Source: Clostridium sp. AM33-3
Lineage (GTDB): Bacteria > Bacillota > Clostridia > Lachnospirales > Lachnospiraceae
Assembly: GCF_003480315.1 (NCBI RefSeq)
Contig: NZ_QUIV01000009.1
Coordinates: 1 to 64,000, forward strand
Reading direction: 5' to 3'
Length of the DNA: 64,000 bases
The notes under the pieces are model-generated. The model had not been told where the DNA came from, searched no databases, and saw only the letters and a program-made list of their open reading frames with translations. Shown here in pieces: positions 34,473 to 43,988 of the stretch (positions are counted from its first letter, which is position 1; each line of letters begins with the position of its first letter). The translations under genes and the position numbers were made by a program.

Positions 34473-34503
34473 CCGTTTCCGGTCAGACTGTGGGCGCAGC
34501 TTT
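34452..34503. terminator. 23-bp perfect bidirectional terminator overlapping a coding end
   Basis: Perfect 23-bp arms at 34452-34474 and 34481-34503 around a 6-base loop (GTTTCC), with A-rich sequence on the left and TTTCT on the right. The stop codon of the plus-strand gene (34470-34472) is within the stem, and ftsH (minus) ends 17 bases to the right. Confidence 0.9.
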
Positions 34504-34519
34504 CTGTTATGGCAAAGCC

Positions 34520-36424
34520 TTATGCTTCAGCCTGGTCCTGTTTCGTTTCTGTATCGGTTTCTTCTTCCGGATCCGCAATTCCCTTACAGCGGCGGAAGAT
34601 CTGCATGAATTCTTTTCCGGTGATGGTCTCCTTTTCAATCAGAAAAGCAGCGATCTGATCCAGCACATCCCGGTTCTCCGCAAGCAGGCGCTTTGCCTCC
34701 TCATAAGATTCTTTCAAGATCCGCATGACCTCATCATCTACCGCGGCAGCGGTTGCCTCTCCACAGTCCATCACGGTGCGTCCGGAAAGGTACTGATCCT
34801 GACGTGCAGCCAGCCCCATCAGCCCGAACTTATCAGACATACCATACTGGGTTACCATGGCGCGGGCAATACCGGTGGCCTTCTCGATATCGTTTGCGGC
34901 GCCGGTCGTCACGGAATGGAACACAAGCTCCTCTGCCGCCCGTCCCGCCAGAAATACAATGATCCTGGCTTCCAGCTCCTTCTTGCTGTTTAAGTATTTC
35001 TCCTCCTCCGGCACGTTCAGAACATAGCCAAGCGCCCCCATCGTCCTCGGTACAATGGTGATCTTCTGCACCGGCTCCGCATCCTTCTGCAGGGCACTTA
35101 CCAGAGCATGCCCAACCTCATGATAGGAAACAATGCTGCGCTCCTCTTTGCTGAGAACACGATCTTTCTTTTCCTTACCCACAAGAACAACTTCCACGGC
35201 ATCAAACAGATCCTTCTGGCTCACGGCATTTCTCCCATTCTTGACTGCCAGGATAGCTGCCTCATTGATCATGTTTGCAAGGTCCGAACCAACCGCACCT
35301 GCGGTTGCCAGCGCAATTGCCTGTAAATCTACTGTTTCATCCAGGGAGACATTCTTGGCATGTACCTTTAAAATATCGACCCGGCCCTTCAGATCCGGGC
35401 GGTCTACAATGACGCGGCGGTCGAAACGGCCCGGACGCAGGAGGGCCGGATCCAGCACCTCCGGACGGTTGGTGGCTGCCAGGATCAAAAGACCCTTGGA
35501 AGTATCCATTCCATCCATCTCAGAAAGCAGCTGGTTTAACGTCTGCTGCTGTTCCGATTCTCCTCCACCAGTTCCCCCGCTTCTGCTGCGGCCGATGGAA
35601 TCGATCTCATCAATGAAAATGATGCAGGGGGAATTCTGCTGCGCCTGCTTAAAGAGGCTGCGGACACGGGAGGCACCCACGCCCACATACATCTCCATGA
35701 AATCCGAACCGGACAGAAAGAAAAACGGAACCTTTGCTTCTCCTGCCACAGCCTTGGCAAGCAGTGTCTTACCAGTTCCCGGCGGGCCCACAAGCAGGGC
35801 ACCCTTCGGAAGCTTTGCACCGATATGGGTATATTTTCCCGGATTATGCAGGAAATCCACCAGCTCGACCAGGGATTCCTTTGCCTCGTCCTCACCGGCC
35901 ACATCTGCGAATGTGACGCCGGTCTCCTTCTGCATGTACATCTTGGCAGTGCTTTTTCCCACACCACCCATGCGCTTCATCATGAAATTCATCATGACAA
36001 CAATCAGTACAAACGGAAGGATAAAACTGAGCAGAGACTCGATCATGGCCATGCTGTCCTGGCGCTCCCTGCGGATCTCAACACCGCCCGCCAGCAGCCG
36101 GTCTGTCAGTTTATAGTCCCGCTCCACCGGAACCGTATAGGTTTTTAAGATTGGGTTATACTCCCCGGAGTCTTCCTTATACTGAATATCAATCTGGGTG
36201 TTGCGGATGGTGACTGCCTCAATGTCTCCGTTTTCCAGCTGGGAAACGAACTCGTCGTAAGTAATCTCCTTCTGACTTTTGTCAATCATGTAACTTCTCA
36301 TAAAAGCCGCGATCGCAAAGGTGATAAATACCGCGATCAGGACGATATAAAACTGGTTTTTTGGAAATTTTCCGTTACTTCCGTTTTCACCATCCTGCGG
36401 CTGATTGTTCTGCTGTTTATCCAT
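34520..36424 (-). CDS. ftsH: ATP-dependent zinc metalloprotease FtsH
   Basis: The 634-residue membrane protease has two N-terminal membrane helices (about 24-42 and 126-148), an AAA module with Walker A '[17 protein letters not shown]' (about 212-228), Walker B '[12 protein letters not shown]' and SRH '[20 protein letters not shown]', then the zinc-protease motif 'HEVGHAL'. It degrades misfolded and regulatory membrane proteins. I chose the ATG at 36424 because a strong promoter places the RNA start at about 36454. That leaves only about 3 bases for the alternative ATG at 36451 but 30 bases, with AGGAG, for this one. Confidence 0.95.
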   Translation of the reverse strand: MDKQQNNQPQDGENGSNGKFPKNQFYIVLIAVFITFAIAAFMRSYMIDKSQKEITYDEFVSQLENGDIEAVTIRNTQIDIQYKEDSGEYNPILKTYTVPVERDYKLTDRLLAGGVEIRRERQDSMAMIESLLSFILPFVLIVVMMNFMMKRMGGVGKSTAKMYMQKETGVTFADVAGEDEAKESLVELVDFLHNPGKYTHIGAKLPKGALLVGPPGTGKTLLAKAVAGEAKVPFFFLSGSDFMEMYVGVGASRVRSLFKQAQQNSPCIIFIDEIDSIGRSRSGGTGGGESEQQQTLNQLLSEMDGMDTSKGLLILAATNRPEVLDPALLRPGRFDRRVIVDRPDLKGRVDILKVHAKNVSLDETVDLQAIALATAGAVGSDLANMINEAAILAVKNGRNAVSQKDLFDAVEVVLVGKEKKDRVLSKEERSIVSYHEVGHALVSALQKDAEPVQKITIVPRTMGALGYVLNVPEEEKYLNSKKELEARIIVFLAGRAAEELVFHSVTTGAANDIEKATGIARAMVTQYGMSDKFGLMGLAARQDQYLSGRTVMDCGEATAAAVDDEVMRILKESYEEAKRLLAENRDVLDQIAAFLIEKETITGKEFMQIFRRCKGIADPEEETDTETKQDQAEA

Positions 36425-36460
36425 AAAAGAACTTTTCTCCTGTTTTTGCATTTATGAACC

Positions 36461-36489
36461 ATTATAAAGGCAGTCTTTCCATAAATCAA
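36461..36489 (-). promoter_or_regulatory. Promoter of ftsH
   Basis: TTGATT (36484-36489), 17-base spacer, TATAAT (36461-36466) on the minus strand. The predicted start point at about 36454 helps decide the ftsH start codon. Confidence 0.7.
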
Positions 36490-36529
36490 GGACAGGTCAC
36501 TTAAAAAAATAAAGTTTTAAAAAAACATC

Positions 36530-36558
36530 TGGATTTTGGAATAACAGCGCTGTATAAT
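36530..36558 (+). promoter_or_regulatory. Promoter of pyrG
   Basis: A perfect TATAAT (36553-36558) with a weak TGGATT -35 (36530-36535) at 17 bases gives a leader of about 70 bases ending in AAAGGAGG. I see no GGGC at the start point of the kind used in Bacillus pyrG slippage control. Confidence 0.55.
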
Positions 36559-36633
36559 AGTTCCGTTATTTTTTCGACAGTTCTTTTGTTACACACCCCA
36601 CATAATACAATTATCATAAAAGGAGGTTTTTCC

Positions 36634-38247
36634 ATGCCTGTAAAGTATGTTTTCGTTACCGGCGGCGTTGTTTCCGGCCTCGGTAAAGGTATCACAGCTG
36701 CATCCCTTGGGCGTCTGCTGAAAGCGCGCGGCTACAAAGTAACCATGCAGAAATTCGACCCGTACATCAATATTGATCCGGGTACCATGAACCCGGTCCA
36801 GCATGGTGAGGTTTTTGTTACCGACGATGGCGCCGAGACCGATCTGGACCTTGGCCACTACGAGCGCTTCATCGATGAGAGCCTGACCAAAAACTCCAAT
36901 GTCACCACCGGTAAGGTATACTGGAGCGTACTCCAGAAAGAACGCCGCGGTGATTTTGGCGGAGGTACCGTTCAGGTCATCCCGCATATCACCAATGAGA
37001 TCAAGAGCCGCTTCCACCGCAACTATTCCACCACCGATACTGAGATTGCTATTATTGAGGTGGGCGGAACCGTCGGTGATATCGAAAGCCAGCCGTTTTT
37101 GGAAGCTATCCGTCAGTTCCAGCATGAGGTCGGTCATGAAAATGCCATTCTCATCCATGTCACCCTGATTCCATATTTAAAAGCATCCGGTGAGCTTAAG
37201 ACCAAGCCGACCCAGGCCAGTGTAAAAGACCTGCAGGCTATGGGCATCTGGCCGGACATTCTGGTATGCCGCAGTGAACATCCGTTAGATGATGGCCTGC
37301 GCGGCAAGATTGCCCTCTTCTGTAACGTTCCAAAGACTCATGTACTCCAGAACCTGGATGTAGAGGTCCTGTACGAAGCACCGCTTGCCATGGAGGAGGA
37401 GCATCTGGCTGAGGTTGCCTGCCAGTGCCTGAACCTTCCGTGCCCGGAGCCGGATCTGGCTGAGTGGCGTGCCATGATCGACGCATGGAAGCACCCGGAG
37501 AAAGAGGTAACGGTTGCCCTGGTCGGCAAATACATCCAGCTGCACGATGCTTACATTTCCGTAGTTGAGTCCTTAAAGCATGGCGGTGTTGCAAATCGTG
37601 CCAGCGTCAACATCAAATGGATCGACTCTGAAACTGTAACACCGGAGAATATCGGTGAGCTTCTCGCTGATGTCAGCGGCGTTCTGGTTCCAGGCGGCTT
37701 CGGCTCCCGCGGTATCGAGGGCAAGATTCAGGCTATCAGATATGCACGCGAACACCAGATCCCGTTCCTGGGTCTGTGTCTTGGCATGCAGCTCTCCATC
37801 GTGGAATTTGCGCGCGATGTCGTTGGCTACTCTGACGCACACAGCGCCGAACTGGATCCTTCCACCGCGCATCCGGTGATCCATCTGATGCCGGATCAGG
37901 ACGGTATCGAGGACATTGGCGGCACCTTACGTCTTGGCTCCTATCCATGCGTCCTGAACAAGGATTCCAAAGCTTATGCACTCTACGGTACCGAAACCAT
38001 CCATGAGCGTCATCGTCACCGCTATGAGGTCAACAATGACTACCGTACCGTACTGCAGGAGCACGGCATGATGCTCTCCGGCATCTCACCGGATGGCCGC
38101 ATCGTCGAGATGATCGAGCTGCCGGATCACCCATGGTTTGTGGCTACACAGGCACACCCGGAGTTAAAATCCAGACCGAACCGTCCACATCCTCTGTTCA
38201 AGGGCTTCATTGAGGCATCTCTGGATTATCAGGAAAAGCATAAATAA
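36634..38247 (+). CDS. pyrG: CTP synthase
   Basis: The 537-residue enzyme makes CTP from UTP, ATP and glutamine. The N-terminal synthetase domain opens with '[17 protein letters not shown]' and contains '[20 protein letters not shown]'. The C-terminal class I glutaminase has the nucleophile elbow '[11 protein letters not shown]' and the His/Glu pair in '[12 protein letters not shown]'. Length is typical. I use the ATG at 36634, directly behind a perfect AAAGGAGG; a frame from 36586 would add a spurious leader. It is divergent from ftsH and likely monocistronic. Confidence 0.97.
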   Translation: MPVKYVFVTGGVVSGLGKGITAASLGRLLKARGYKVTMQKFDPYINIDPGTMNPVQHGEVFVTDDGAETDLDLGHYERFIDESLTKNSNVTTGKVYWSVLQKERRGDFGGGTVQVIPHITNEIKSRFHRNYSTTDTEIAIIEVGGTVGDIESQPFLEAIRQFQHEVGHENAILIHVTLIPYLKASGELKTKPTQASVKDLQAMGIWPDILVCRSEHPLDDGLRGKIALFCNVPKTHVLQNLDVEVLYEAPLAMEEEHLAEVACQCLNLPCPEPDLAEWRAMIDAWKHPEKEVTVALVGKYIQLHDAYISVVESLKHGGVANRASVNIKWIDSETVTPENIGELLADVSGVLVPGGFGSRGIEGKIQAIRYAREHQIPFLGLCLGMQLSIVEFARDVVGYSDAHSAELDPSTAHPVIHLMPDQDGIEDIGGTLRLGSYPCVLNKDSKAYALYGTETIHERHRHRYEVNNDYRTVLQEHGMMLSGISPDGRIVEMIELPDHPWFVATQAHPELKSRPNRPHPLFKGFIEASLDYQEKHK

Positions 38248-38273
38248 AACACCTTACATTTTTCTGAATAATC

Positions 38274-38313
38274 GTGAAAACCTCTTGAATCCACGTTTTC
38301 ACAAGGTTATACT
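38274..38313 (+). promoter_or_regulatory. Promoter of the cell-wall-binding gene, with inverted repeat
   Basis: TTGAAT (38285-38290), 17-base spacer and TATACT (38308-38313). An 8-bp inverted repeat, GTGAAAAC / GTTTTCAC (38275-38302), surrounds the -35. It could be an operator or a remnant pyrG terminator, but there is no T-run. Confidence 0.55.
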
Positions 38314-38362
38314 GAATTATGAAAAAAACGATTACCGCTGACAAAAGAAAGGATGTTTTATT

Positions 38363-39154
38363 ATGAAAATAAAGCGTTACGTTGCTGCAGCTGTCACTGC
38401 AGGTGTATTAGGAACCGTTACCCTTGCTACCGGCATCACTGCTCTGGCAGCCACCGGCTGGGTACAGAATGGAAGCTCCTATGTATACTATGATACCGAC
38501 GGCACCTTACATAAGGGCTGGGTACAGACTGGCGACGGTTACTACTATATGGATCTTTCCACCGGCGTAATGTCCACCGGCATTAAGAAGATCAATGACA
38601 AATTATACTACTTCGGTTCCAACGGGATCATGCAGACCGGCCTGATCCACGATGCCGCATCTGACAAATATTACTACGGACAGTCCGACGGCACTCTGGT
38701 CATCGGCTGGCTGAATCTGGATGGAAGCTACTATCACATGGACAACGATGGTTCCCTTGGAACCGGCTGGAAGACGATTGACGGTTCCAAATACTACTTT
38801 GATCCGGCCTCCGGAAAATGCATGCTGAACGTGGCTATGCCGGTTGACGGCAACTGGTTCCTTTTCGGTGAGGACGGCAAGATGCAGACCGGTTTCCACA
38901 ACGTCAACGGCGCAACCTACTACTTCGATCCGTCAAACGGCGTCATGGTAGCAGGCACCACCAAGACCATCAGCGGTGTAAGCTACACCTTCAATGCAGA
39001 CGGTACCTGCACCACTACTCTCTCCGGCATTCCGTCCCACACTACCGGTTCTGAGAGCAGCAGCCAGCAGAACCAGCAGTCTTCCCAGGCAAGCGCTGCA
39101 GATGATGAAAACGGCAGACAGAATGTCGTTGTAGCTGGTTCTTCCAGAAGCTGA
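38363..39154 (+). CDS. Secreted cell-wall-binding repeat protein
   Basis: The 263-residue product has a signal peptide (about 1-30, 'AAAVTAGVLGTVTLATGITA' then ALAA) and about eight CW-binding/choline-binding-type repeats of roughly 20 residues. The repeats show the aromatic-Gly pattern 'GWVQTGDGYYYMDLSTGVM', '..YYFGSNGIMQTG' and '..WKTIDGSKYYFDPASG'. A Ser/Gln-rich low-complexity tail ends it. No catalytic domain is present, so it probably coats or adheres to wall polymer. It has its own promoter and terminator and is likely monocistronic. Confidence 0.9.
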   Translation: MKIKRYVAAAVTAGVLGTVTLATGITALAATGWVQNGSSYVYYDTDGTLHKGWVQTGDGYYYMDLSTGVMSTGIKKINDKLYYFGSNGIMQTGLIHDAASDKYYYGQSDGTLVIGWLNLDGSYYHMDNDGSLGTGWKTIDGSKYYFDPASGKCMLNVAMPVDGNWFLFGEDGKMQTGFHNVNGATYYFDPSNGVMVAGTTKTISGVSYTFNADGTCTTTLSGIPSHTTGSESSSQQNQQSSQASAADDENGRQNVVVAGSSRS

Positions 39155-39178
39155 CATTTATACTAACCCACATGCATA

Positions 39179-39225
39179 AAAATACCAGATCCCGAGTTTT
39201 TTCCGGAATCTGGTATTTTTGTTTT
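39179..39225 (+). terminator. Terminator after the cell-wall-binding gene
   Basis: AATACCAGAT (39181-39190) pairs with ATCTGGTATT (39208-39217), extended by a few inner pairs, and is followed by TTTTGTTTTCTG. Confidence 0.85.
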
Positions 39226-39295
39226 CTGTTTCCTTGTCAGTCACTGTATGAATCCACCGTTCCTGCGCATACTGCTGACAAAGGAGATGAATTTC

Positions 39296-39550
39296 ATGAA
39301 AAACAACATGCTGCAAAATCTTGAAACCGTCCGAAAAAAGGAGCTGCCTCCGGTCAGACCGGCAGACAGCCCCGTAAAAATTCCTGTACATGACCCGTAT
39401 GGAACCGATGATCCAGATACGCTGACTGTCCGGGCCGCATCCGTTACCGACTGTACGGGCCTGATTCCCTCTGGCACCGATTCCGACGAAGTTCTGGAAT
39501 CTTATGCTGAGATTTATCATTATCCTGCAGATATCTTTCACGGATCATGA
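39296..39550 (+). CDS. Small acidic protein of unknown function (84 aa)
   Basis: An 84-codon frame with a well placed ribosome site (AAAGGAGA, 7 bases before the ATG). The product is acidic and Pro/Asp-rich ('PPVRPADSPVKIPVHDPYG', 'GTDSDEVLESYAEIYHYP') with no membrane segment or signal peptide. No family recognised. An antisense frame of 127 codons (39158-39541) has no ribosome site and is rejected in favour of this one. It ends just before the convergent DUF5662 gene. Confidence 0.6.
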   Translation: MKNNMLQNLETVRKKELPPVRPADSPVKIPVHDPYGTDDPDTLTVRAASVTDCTGLIPSGTDSDEVLESYAEIYHYPADIFHGS

Positions 39551-39563
39551 TAAACCATACGGA

Positions 39564-40109
39564 CTAATAATTTCCTTTTTTCAAAAGTTTCCGCAAATAA
39601 GAAAACGTTGTCTTTTCTCCGCGCTGCTTCAACATGATGAGGATCTTTTCCAGCTCTGCCTTTGTCTCAGTATGCATGGCACTGTTCAGATAAGGGCGTT
39701 CGCGCTGATAATACTCCCACGCTGACGCATCAGTGTAATCTTTTCCCCGATACACCTTACAGGCCGCAATGCGGTCCATAACCATCTCCACCAGGTAATT
39801 GACCGGCATCTTTGCTCCGGCAATGCCCTGACTGGTTCTGGAAAAATCAATCCAGTATTCGAAATGATGCTTGTTCCGGCCCTTGTGGTGGAGCCATGCG
39901 GAAGAATATCCTTTTTCTTCCCGCTCTGCCGCATTTGGGCTGCGGTCCCCCTGATAATAATGGACTCCTGTCAAAAATTCTGCCGGACTGTACTTGGAAA
40001 GATCATGCAGCAGTCCCTGTTTAAACAGCCCTACTCTGAAACAATTCTGCATAACCAGAAGCTTATGCTGTGTAATCGTAAGAAAATGGTGCCATGCCTT
40101 ATGCTCCAT
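39564..40109 (-). CDS. DUF5662 family protein (HD-like)
   Basis: The 181-residue protein opens with a His-rich helical region ('AWHHFLTITQHKLLVMQNC', then 'LLHDLSKYSPAEF' with an HD pair). A later 'WLHHKGRNKHHFEYWIDF' gives more His residues. This pattern fits DUF5662, a family that resembles HD-type metal hydrolases, with function unproven. It lies next to hslO with about 42 bases between. The start has GGAGG upstream. Confidence 0.8.
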   Translation of the reverse strand: MEHKAWHHFLTITQHKLLVMQNCFRVGLFKQGLLHDLSKYSPAEFLTGVHYYQGDRSPNAAEREEKGYSSAWLHHKGRNKHHFEYWIDFSRTSQGIAGAKMPVNYLVEMVMDRIAACKVYRGKDYTDASAWEYYQRERPYLNSAMHTETKAELEKILIMLKQRGEKTTFSYLRKLLKKGNY

Positions 40110-40151
40110 CCTTCCAAACCTCCTGATATCTCGTATAAACGTTTCCTCTGT

Positions 40152-41033
40152 CTATCGTACCGCTTTCTCCAGCAGCCCTTTCAGTTCTTCCACTGTCACC
40201 GGATAATTTTTATTACAGAAGTGGCAGTTCATCTCGATGGTCTTGCCTTCATCGATCATCTCCTGCAGTTCTTTCTTTCCGATGCTGATCAGAGCCTTCT
40301 CGATGCGCTCTCTGGAGCAGTTGCAGGCGAACTGAGTCGGGATCTTATCAAGAATTTCCAGACCGAAATCACCCAGAATGTGCTCTAAGATCATCTCCGG
40401 AGTATTGCCCGCATCCAGCAGGGATGTGATGGATGTAATCTCTTTTAGGCGGTTCTCCAAAGTGGAAATAACCTCCTCAGAAGCGCCCGGAAGCAGCTGT
40501 AAAATAAATCCGCCTGCCTGGCGTACGGTATTGTCCTTATTCATCAGCACGCCCAGGGCCACGCTGGAAGGAGTCTGCTCAGAGGTTGCAAAATAGTAGG
40601 TTAAATCCTCCGCGATCTCACTGGTCACGAGAATCGTCTGGCCTACATACGGCTCCTTTAAACCAATATCCTTGATGACACTTAACACGCCAATACCAAG
40701 GGCACCACCGACATCCAGCTTTCCTTTCTCATTCGGAGGAAGCATAACCTCCGGATTGTAGGCATAGCCCTTGACATCACCTTTAGAATCAGCGGTTACG
40801 GTTAAACCTCCGATCGGGCCGTCACCTTCGATCTTGATGGTGAGGATGTCATCTGCGCCCTTCATCATGACGCCCATCATGGTGCCTGCCGTCAGAAGAC
40901 GTCCCAGGGCTGCCGTTGCCACCGGGCTGGTATTGTGAGCCTGGCGCGCAAACTCAGTCAATTCTTTTGTCGTAGCGGCAAAGGCGCGAATCTGGCCCTC
41001 TGCCGCAGTTGCTCGGATAATATAATCAGACAT
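40152..41033 (-). CDS. hslO: Redox-regulated chaperone Hsp33
   Basis: The 293-residue protein has the Hsp33 N-terminal domain ('AAEGQIRAFAATTKELTEFA', 'GRLLTAGTMMGVMMKG') and the C-terminal zinc/redox switch with four cysteines in two pairs, 'FACNCSRERIE' and 'MNCHFCNKNYPV'. Oxidation of these releases zinc and activates the holdase. Length is typical and all four cysteines are present. The start lies behind AAAAGGAGG. It lies 27 bases after the methyltransferase gene's stop, so the two may be co-transcribed. Confidence 0.95.
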   Translation of the reverse strand: MSDYIIRATAAEGQIRAFAATTKELTEFARQAHNTSPVATAALGRLLTAGTMMGVMMKGADDILTIKIEGDGPIGGLTVTADSKGDVKGYAYNPEVMLPPNEKGKLDVGGALGIGVLSVIKDIGLKEPYVGQTILVTSEIAEDLTYYFATSEQTPSSVALGVLMNKDNTVRQAGGFILQLLPGASEEVISTLENRLKEITSITSLLDAGNTPEMILEHILGDFGLEILDKIPTQFACNCSRERIEKALISIGKKELQEMIDEGKTIEMNCHFCNKNYPVTVEELKGLLEKAVR

Positions 41034-41060
41034 ACTGTCGTTCCTCCTTTTGTTGTAAGC

Positions 41061-41813
41061 TTACTTTCCGCACTCCCGCACAACAAAGTAAACCCGGTCG
41101 CTGTTTTCCTTCACCGGCTCTCTGGTAAAGGCATCGTATACAGCTACCAGCTCCATGCCGGCCTCCTTCACAGCCTTAAGCACCTCACTGATCTCAAAGG
41201 CCTTCTGGTAATGAGTTTCTTCGTATTTGGAATAACGGCCATCCTCGTCCCGGATAAACAAAGTCAGGTCATATTCATTGACCATCTCACCTTCGTCAAA
41301 ATAATTTTCCCAGATAAAGCTGCTCTCTTCCCGGTTTTCCGCAATGGTCTGTTCACCCAGCTGTTCCCGGTATTTGTACACGGTATTCATGTCAAAGATG
41401 AAAATCCCCTTCGGATCCAGATAATTGTTTGCCAGCCTTAAAACCTGTACCAGATCTTCATAGTCTTCCAGATAGTTCATGGAATCGCAGATACTGACAA
41501 TGGCACGAACGGTGCCGTACAGTTCAAACTCCCGCATATCCTGTTGAAGGTACAGAATCTGCTTCGGGTCTTCCATCTCATGCTCCAGCGCGATCTCCAG
41601 CATCTCCTCGGAAAGATCTACGCCGATCATGTCGTAGCCCTCCGCAGCCAGCAGCCGTGTAAGCTTTCCGGTCCCGCAGCCAAGATCCAGGAGCAGGCCG
41701 TCTGATATGCCATGTTCTTTTAAAAGACCGGTCACATAAGCGCACCAGTCCTTATAGGGAATATTGTCCATGAACAGATCGTACACGGACGCAAAACCTG
41801 TATATGCCTCCAC
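41061..41813 (-). CDS. Class I SAM-dependent methyltransferase
   Basis: The 250-residue protein has a Rossmann-type methyltransferase fold: motif I 'LLLDLGCGTGKLTRLLAAEG', motif II 'MIGVDLSEEMLEIA', and a later 'AIVSICDSMNYLEDYEDL'. The substrate cannot be told; related clostridial proteins are unassigned small-molecule methyltransferases. It begins at GTG behind GAAGGAGG with good spacing. It is probably the first gene before hslO. Confidence 0.88.
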   Translation of the reverse strand: MEAYTGFASVYDLFMDNIPYKDWCAYVTGLLKEHGISDGLLLDLGCGTGKLTRLLAAEGYDMIGVDLSEEMLEIALEHEMEDPKQILYLQQDMREFELYGTVRAIVSICDSMNYLEDYEDLVQVLRLANNYLDPKGIFIFDMNTVYKYREQLGEQTIAENREESSFIWENYFDEGEMVNEYDLTLFIRDEDGRYSKYEETHYQKAFEISEVLKAVKEAGMELVAVYDAFTREPVKENSDRVYFVVRECGK

Positions 41814-41841
41814 GTTTGAAACCTCCTTCTATCGGAAAGAA

Positions 41842-41872
41842 AAGCAGGAATGTTTTTCGAACACTCCTGCTT
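41842..41872 (-). terminator. Terminator after the SEC-C gene
   Basis: AAGCAGGA (41842-41849) pairs with TCCTGCTT (41865-41872), with inner TGTT/AACA pairing. On the minus strand it is followed by TTCTTTC. It lies just past the SEC-C gene stop and before the methyltransferase gene. Confidence 0.8.
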
Positions 41873-41885
41873 ACCGTTCATTTCC

Positions 41886-42398
41886 TTATGCGTTCTTGCC
41901 ACAGCACTTTTTGTACTTCTTGCCGCTTCCGCACGGACACGGATCGTTCGGGAAAACTTTCTTTGCCTTGCGAACGGTTCCGGAAGCCTTCTGCTGCTTG
42001 TACAGCTCTTTTCTCTTCTCCTCGCTTAAGATGGAATCCCACTGCGGAAGAGTATACAGCCACTCAGCCTTTGCCTCTACCATGTTGTAGTACAGCTTCT
42101 CCGGGTCGATCTCAATCTTAACCTGGGTGTTTTCATCCATGGTCTCGATCGGGTTCTCGTAACCCTTTAAGCTCTCGTTGATGCCATCCAGGAAACCGGT
42201 CATGATCAGAACCTCGGTCTGGTATTTGTCAGCCAGCTCTTTTACTGTGCCGGAAACAACCTCTGCAGGGTTGCTTAAGATCTGCTCGTAGATGCCCTTC
42301 TCAATGGTAAAATAACCAGTCCAAAGCTGCTCTCTCTGTTTATCATCCAGACCGTTGCCATAGGCAAGGTTTCTCCAGTTTTCTAATAAGGTTGCCAT
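41886..42398 (-). CDS. SEC-C zinc-binding motif protein
   Basis: The 170-residue acidic, helical protein ends in a classic SEC-C zinc motif, '[17 protein letters not shown]' (about residues 152-168), as found at the C-terminus of SecA, where it binds zinc and SecB or ribosomes. The remaining 150 residues do not resemble SecA. Such short SEC-C proteins are common in Lachnospiraceae and have unknown roles; an adaptor or RNA-binding function is a guess. It has a good ribosome site and its own terminator, so it is probably monocistronic. Confidence 0.85.
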   Translation of the reverse strand: MATLLENWRNLAYGNGLDDKQREQLWTGYFTIEKGIYEQILSNPAEVVSGTVKELADKYQTEVLIMTGFLDGINESLKGYENPIETMDENTQVKIEIDPEKLYYNMVEAKAEWLYTLPQWDSILSEEKRKELYKQQKASGTVRKAKKVFPNDPCPCGSGKKYKKCCGKNA

Positions 42399-42500
42399 AT
42401 TGTGTATCCTTCCTTCTTCTATAATCCTGTGCGCATGTTAAGTTCTTCACGTGCATATTCCCGATAAGTATATAACATTTCTCCATATTTTGCAAATCTT

Positions 42501-43730
42501 TTATACCGTAAATCCGCCATTTCTGTATAAATATTTCGGAATTCCATCCTCCATGGGGCGTTTTGGTTCTCCTTTGATCAGCGGACGGGCATAATCGAGG
42601 AATTCCTGACCGACATCACTTCCATGTCCGGTGATCCATTCCAGCGGCACTTTCTTTTCCAGATTGCAAACCTCGTTCACATCCACCAGACGGCATTCCA
42701 TACGGTAAGGCTCTGTCTGCACGCGTTCAAAAGCCACCATCTTTCCTGTTTCTCCCGCCACAGCAGCCTCCACGCCCTTCTGTCCGGCCTCCGCTGCCTC
42801 TTCGATATCTGTTTCCGAAGCCAGCATACCGCTGCAGCGCTGATTCACGTTCAGTTCCACGGAGCGTACCTTCACACCAAAGCGGTGTCGGATAAAGTTC
42901 TCCAGAACCTTGCCGCAGCCAGTCAGCATCTTGTGTCCAAAGTTGTCCACCATGGCCTCATCTCCGTACTCACAGATGAACGTTCCGGATGCATCGGAAA
43001 TACCCTCCGATACACAAACCACTACGCTGTTTTGTTTTTCCAGAGCGGCTCTTAAATCTTTTGCGAACTGCTCAAGTTCAAAATCCGCCTCCGGCAGATA
43101 AATGAGCGCCGGATTGTCTCCCTCAAACTTACGGGCCAGCGCACTGGCTGCCGTCAGCCATCCGGCATGGCGTCCCATAAGTTCCACAATAGTGACCGCC
43201 TTCTGCTGGTATACCGAAGCATCCAGCGCGATCTCACGCACGGAAGCCGCCACATATTTTGCCGCGCTGCCGTAGCCTGGCGTATGATCCGTCAGGACCA
43301 GGTCATTGTCGATAGTCTTCGGAATACCGATAAAGCGAATGTCACTTCCGTGATGGGCTGCGTAGCGGGAAAGCTTGCTGACGGTATCCATGGAATCATT
43401 GCCTCCAATGTACAGAAAATAACCAATCTCCATCCGGTGGAATTTGTCAAAAATGGTCTCATAAAAAGCATCCGTCAGGCTTTCCGGAAGCTTATAGCGG
43501 CAGGAACCGAGATACGCCGCCGGAGTCAGCTTCAAAAGCTCCAGTTCCGTTTCCGAAAGACTCTCTCCCAGGTCGATCGTATGATCCTGCAGCATTCCCT
43601 CAATGCCGTTGACCATTCCATACACATGGTCGATTTCCGGTGATGCAAGTGCCGCTTTCACGACACCGTACAGACTTGCATTGATCACAGCGGTAGGTCC
43701 GCCAGACTGTCCAACTAATAGATTTTTCAT
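42501..43730 (-). CDS. pfp: 6-phosphofructokinase, probably PPi-dependent
   Basis: The 409-residue protein phosphorylates fructose-6-phosphate. The N-terminal 'LLVGQSGGPTAVINASLYG', the motif 'YIGGNDSMDTVSKL' and 'GIPKTIDNDLVLTDHTPGYG' place it in the phosphofructokinase group that uses pyrophosphate. The substitution around GGNDS, where ATP enzymes have GGDGS, is the usual marker, though the donor should be tested. 'VTIVELMGRHAGWLTAASAL' is also family-typical. I chose the ATG at 43730 behind GAGGA rather than the one at 43742. Confidence 0.88.
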   Translation of the reverse strand: MKNLLVGQSGGPTAVINASLYGVVKAALASPEIDHVYGMVNGIEGMLQDHTIDLGESLSETELELLKLTPAAYLGSCRYKLPESLTDAFYETIFDKFHRMEIGYFLYIGGNDSMDTVSKLSRYAAHHGSDIRFIGIPKTIDNDLVLTDHTPGYGSAAKYVAASVREIALDASVYQQKAVTIVELMGRHAGWLTAASALARKFEGDNPALIYLPEADFELEQFAKDLRAALEKQNSVVVCVSEGISDASGTFICEYGDEAMVDNFGHKMLTGCGKVLENFIRHRFGVKVRSVELNVNQRCSGMLASETDIEEAAEAGQKGVEAAVAGETGKMVAFERVQTEPYRMECRLVDVNEVCNLEKKVPLEWITGHGSDVGQEFLDYARPLIKGEPKRPMEDGIPKYLYRNGGFTV

Positions 43731-43789
43731 ATCTGTCCTCATTTCTGTCTCTATCTGTAGCTATTTTCTGGTGTTACACATGTTTCCTT

Positions 43790-43818
43790 ATTATACGAAG
43801 ATTCCTGCCTGAATGCAA
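43790..43818 (-). promoter_or_regulatory. Promoter of pfp
   Basis: TTGCAT (43813-43818), 17-base spacer, perfect TATAAT (43790-43795) on the minus strand, about 60 bases before the start codon. Confidence 0.5.
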
Positions 43819-43858
43819 CCATCCGGTTTCATATTTCATGTATTCTTTATAAGTTTTC

Positions 43859-43897
43859 ACAAAAAATAAGCCCCAGCGCGTTCTCGCGCCGGAGCTT
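43859..43897 (-). terminator. Terminator after the SpoIID-like gene
   Basis: A 13-bp stem, AAGCCCCAGCGCG (43868-43880) with CGCGCCGGAGCTT (43885-43897), two mismatches and a 4-base loop. It runs into TATTTTTTG on the minus strand, about 90 bases past the SpoIID-like stop. Confidence 0.85.
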
Positions 43898-43988
43898 ACT
43901 AAAAAGGGGAGGATAAGTATTTCTCTTTTCTTTGGTACTACTCCTATTATGTCCTCCCGTTCTTTCTTTATACATTTCAGGAAAATAT

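Noticed and set aside
35133..36116. A 327-codon plus-strand open frame
   Set aside because: Antisense to ftsH; Ser/Arg-rich composition and no ribosome site.
36565..36633. pyrG leader considered for slippage or attenuation control
   Set aside because: No GGGC at the predicted start and no terminator hairpin in the leader.
39158..39541. A 127-codon minus-strand open frame
   Set aside because: It overlaps the 84-codon plus-strand gene, which has a good ribosome site; this one has none and runs into the terminator of the cell-wall-binding gene.
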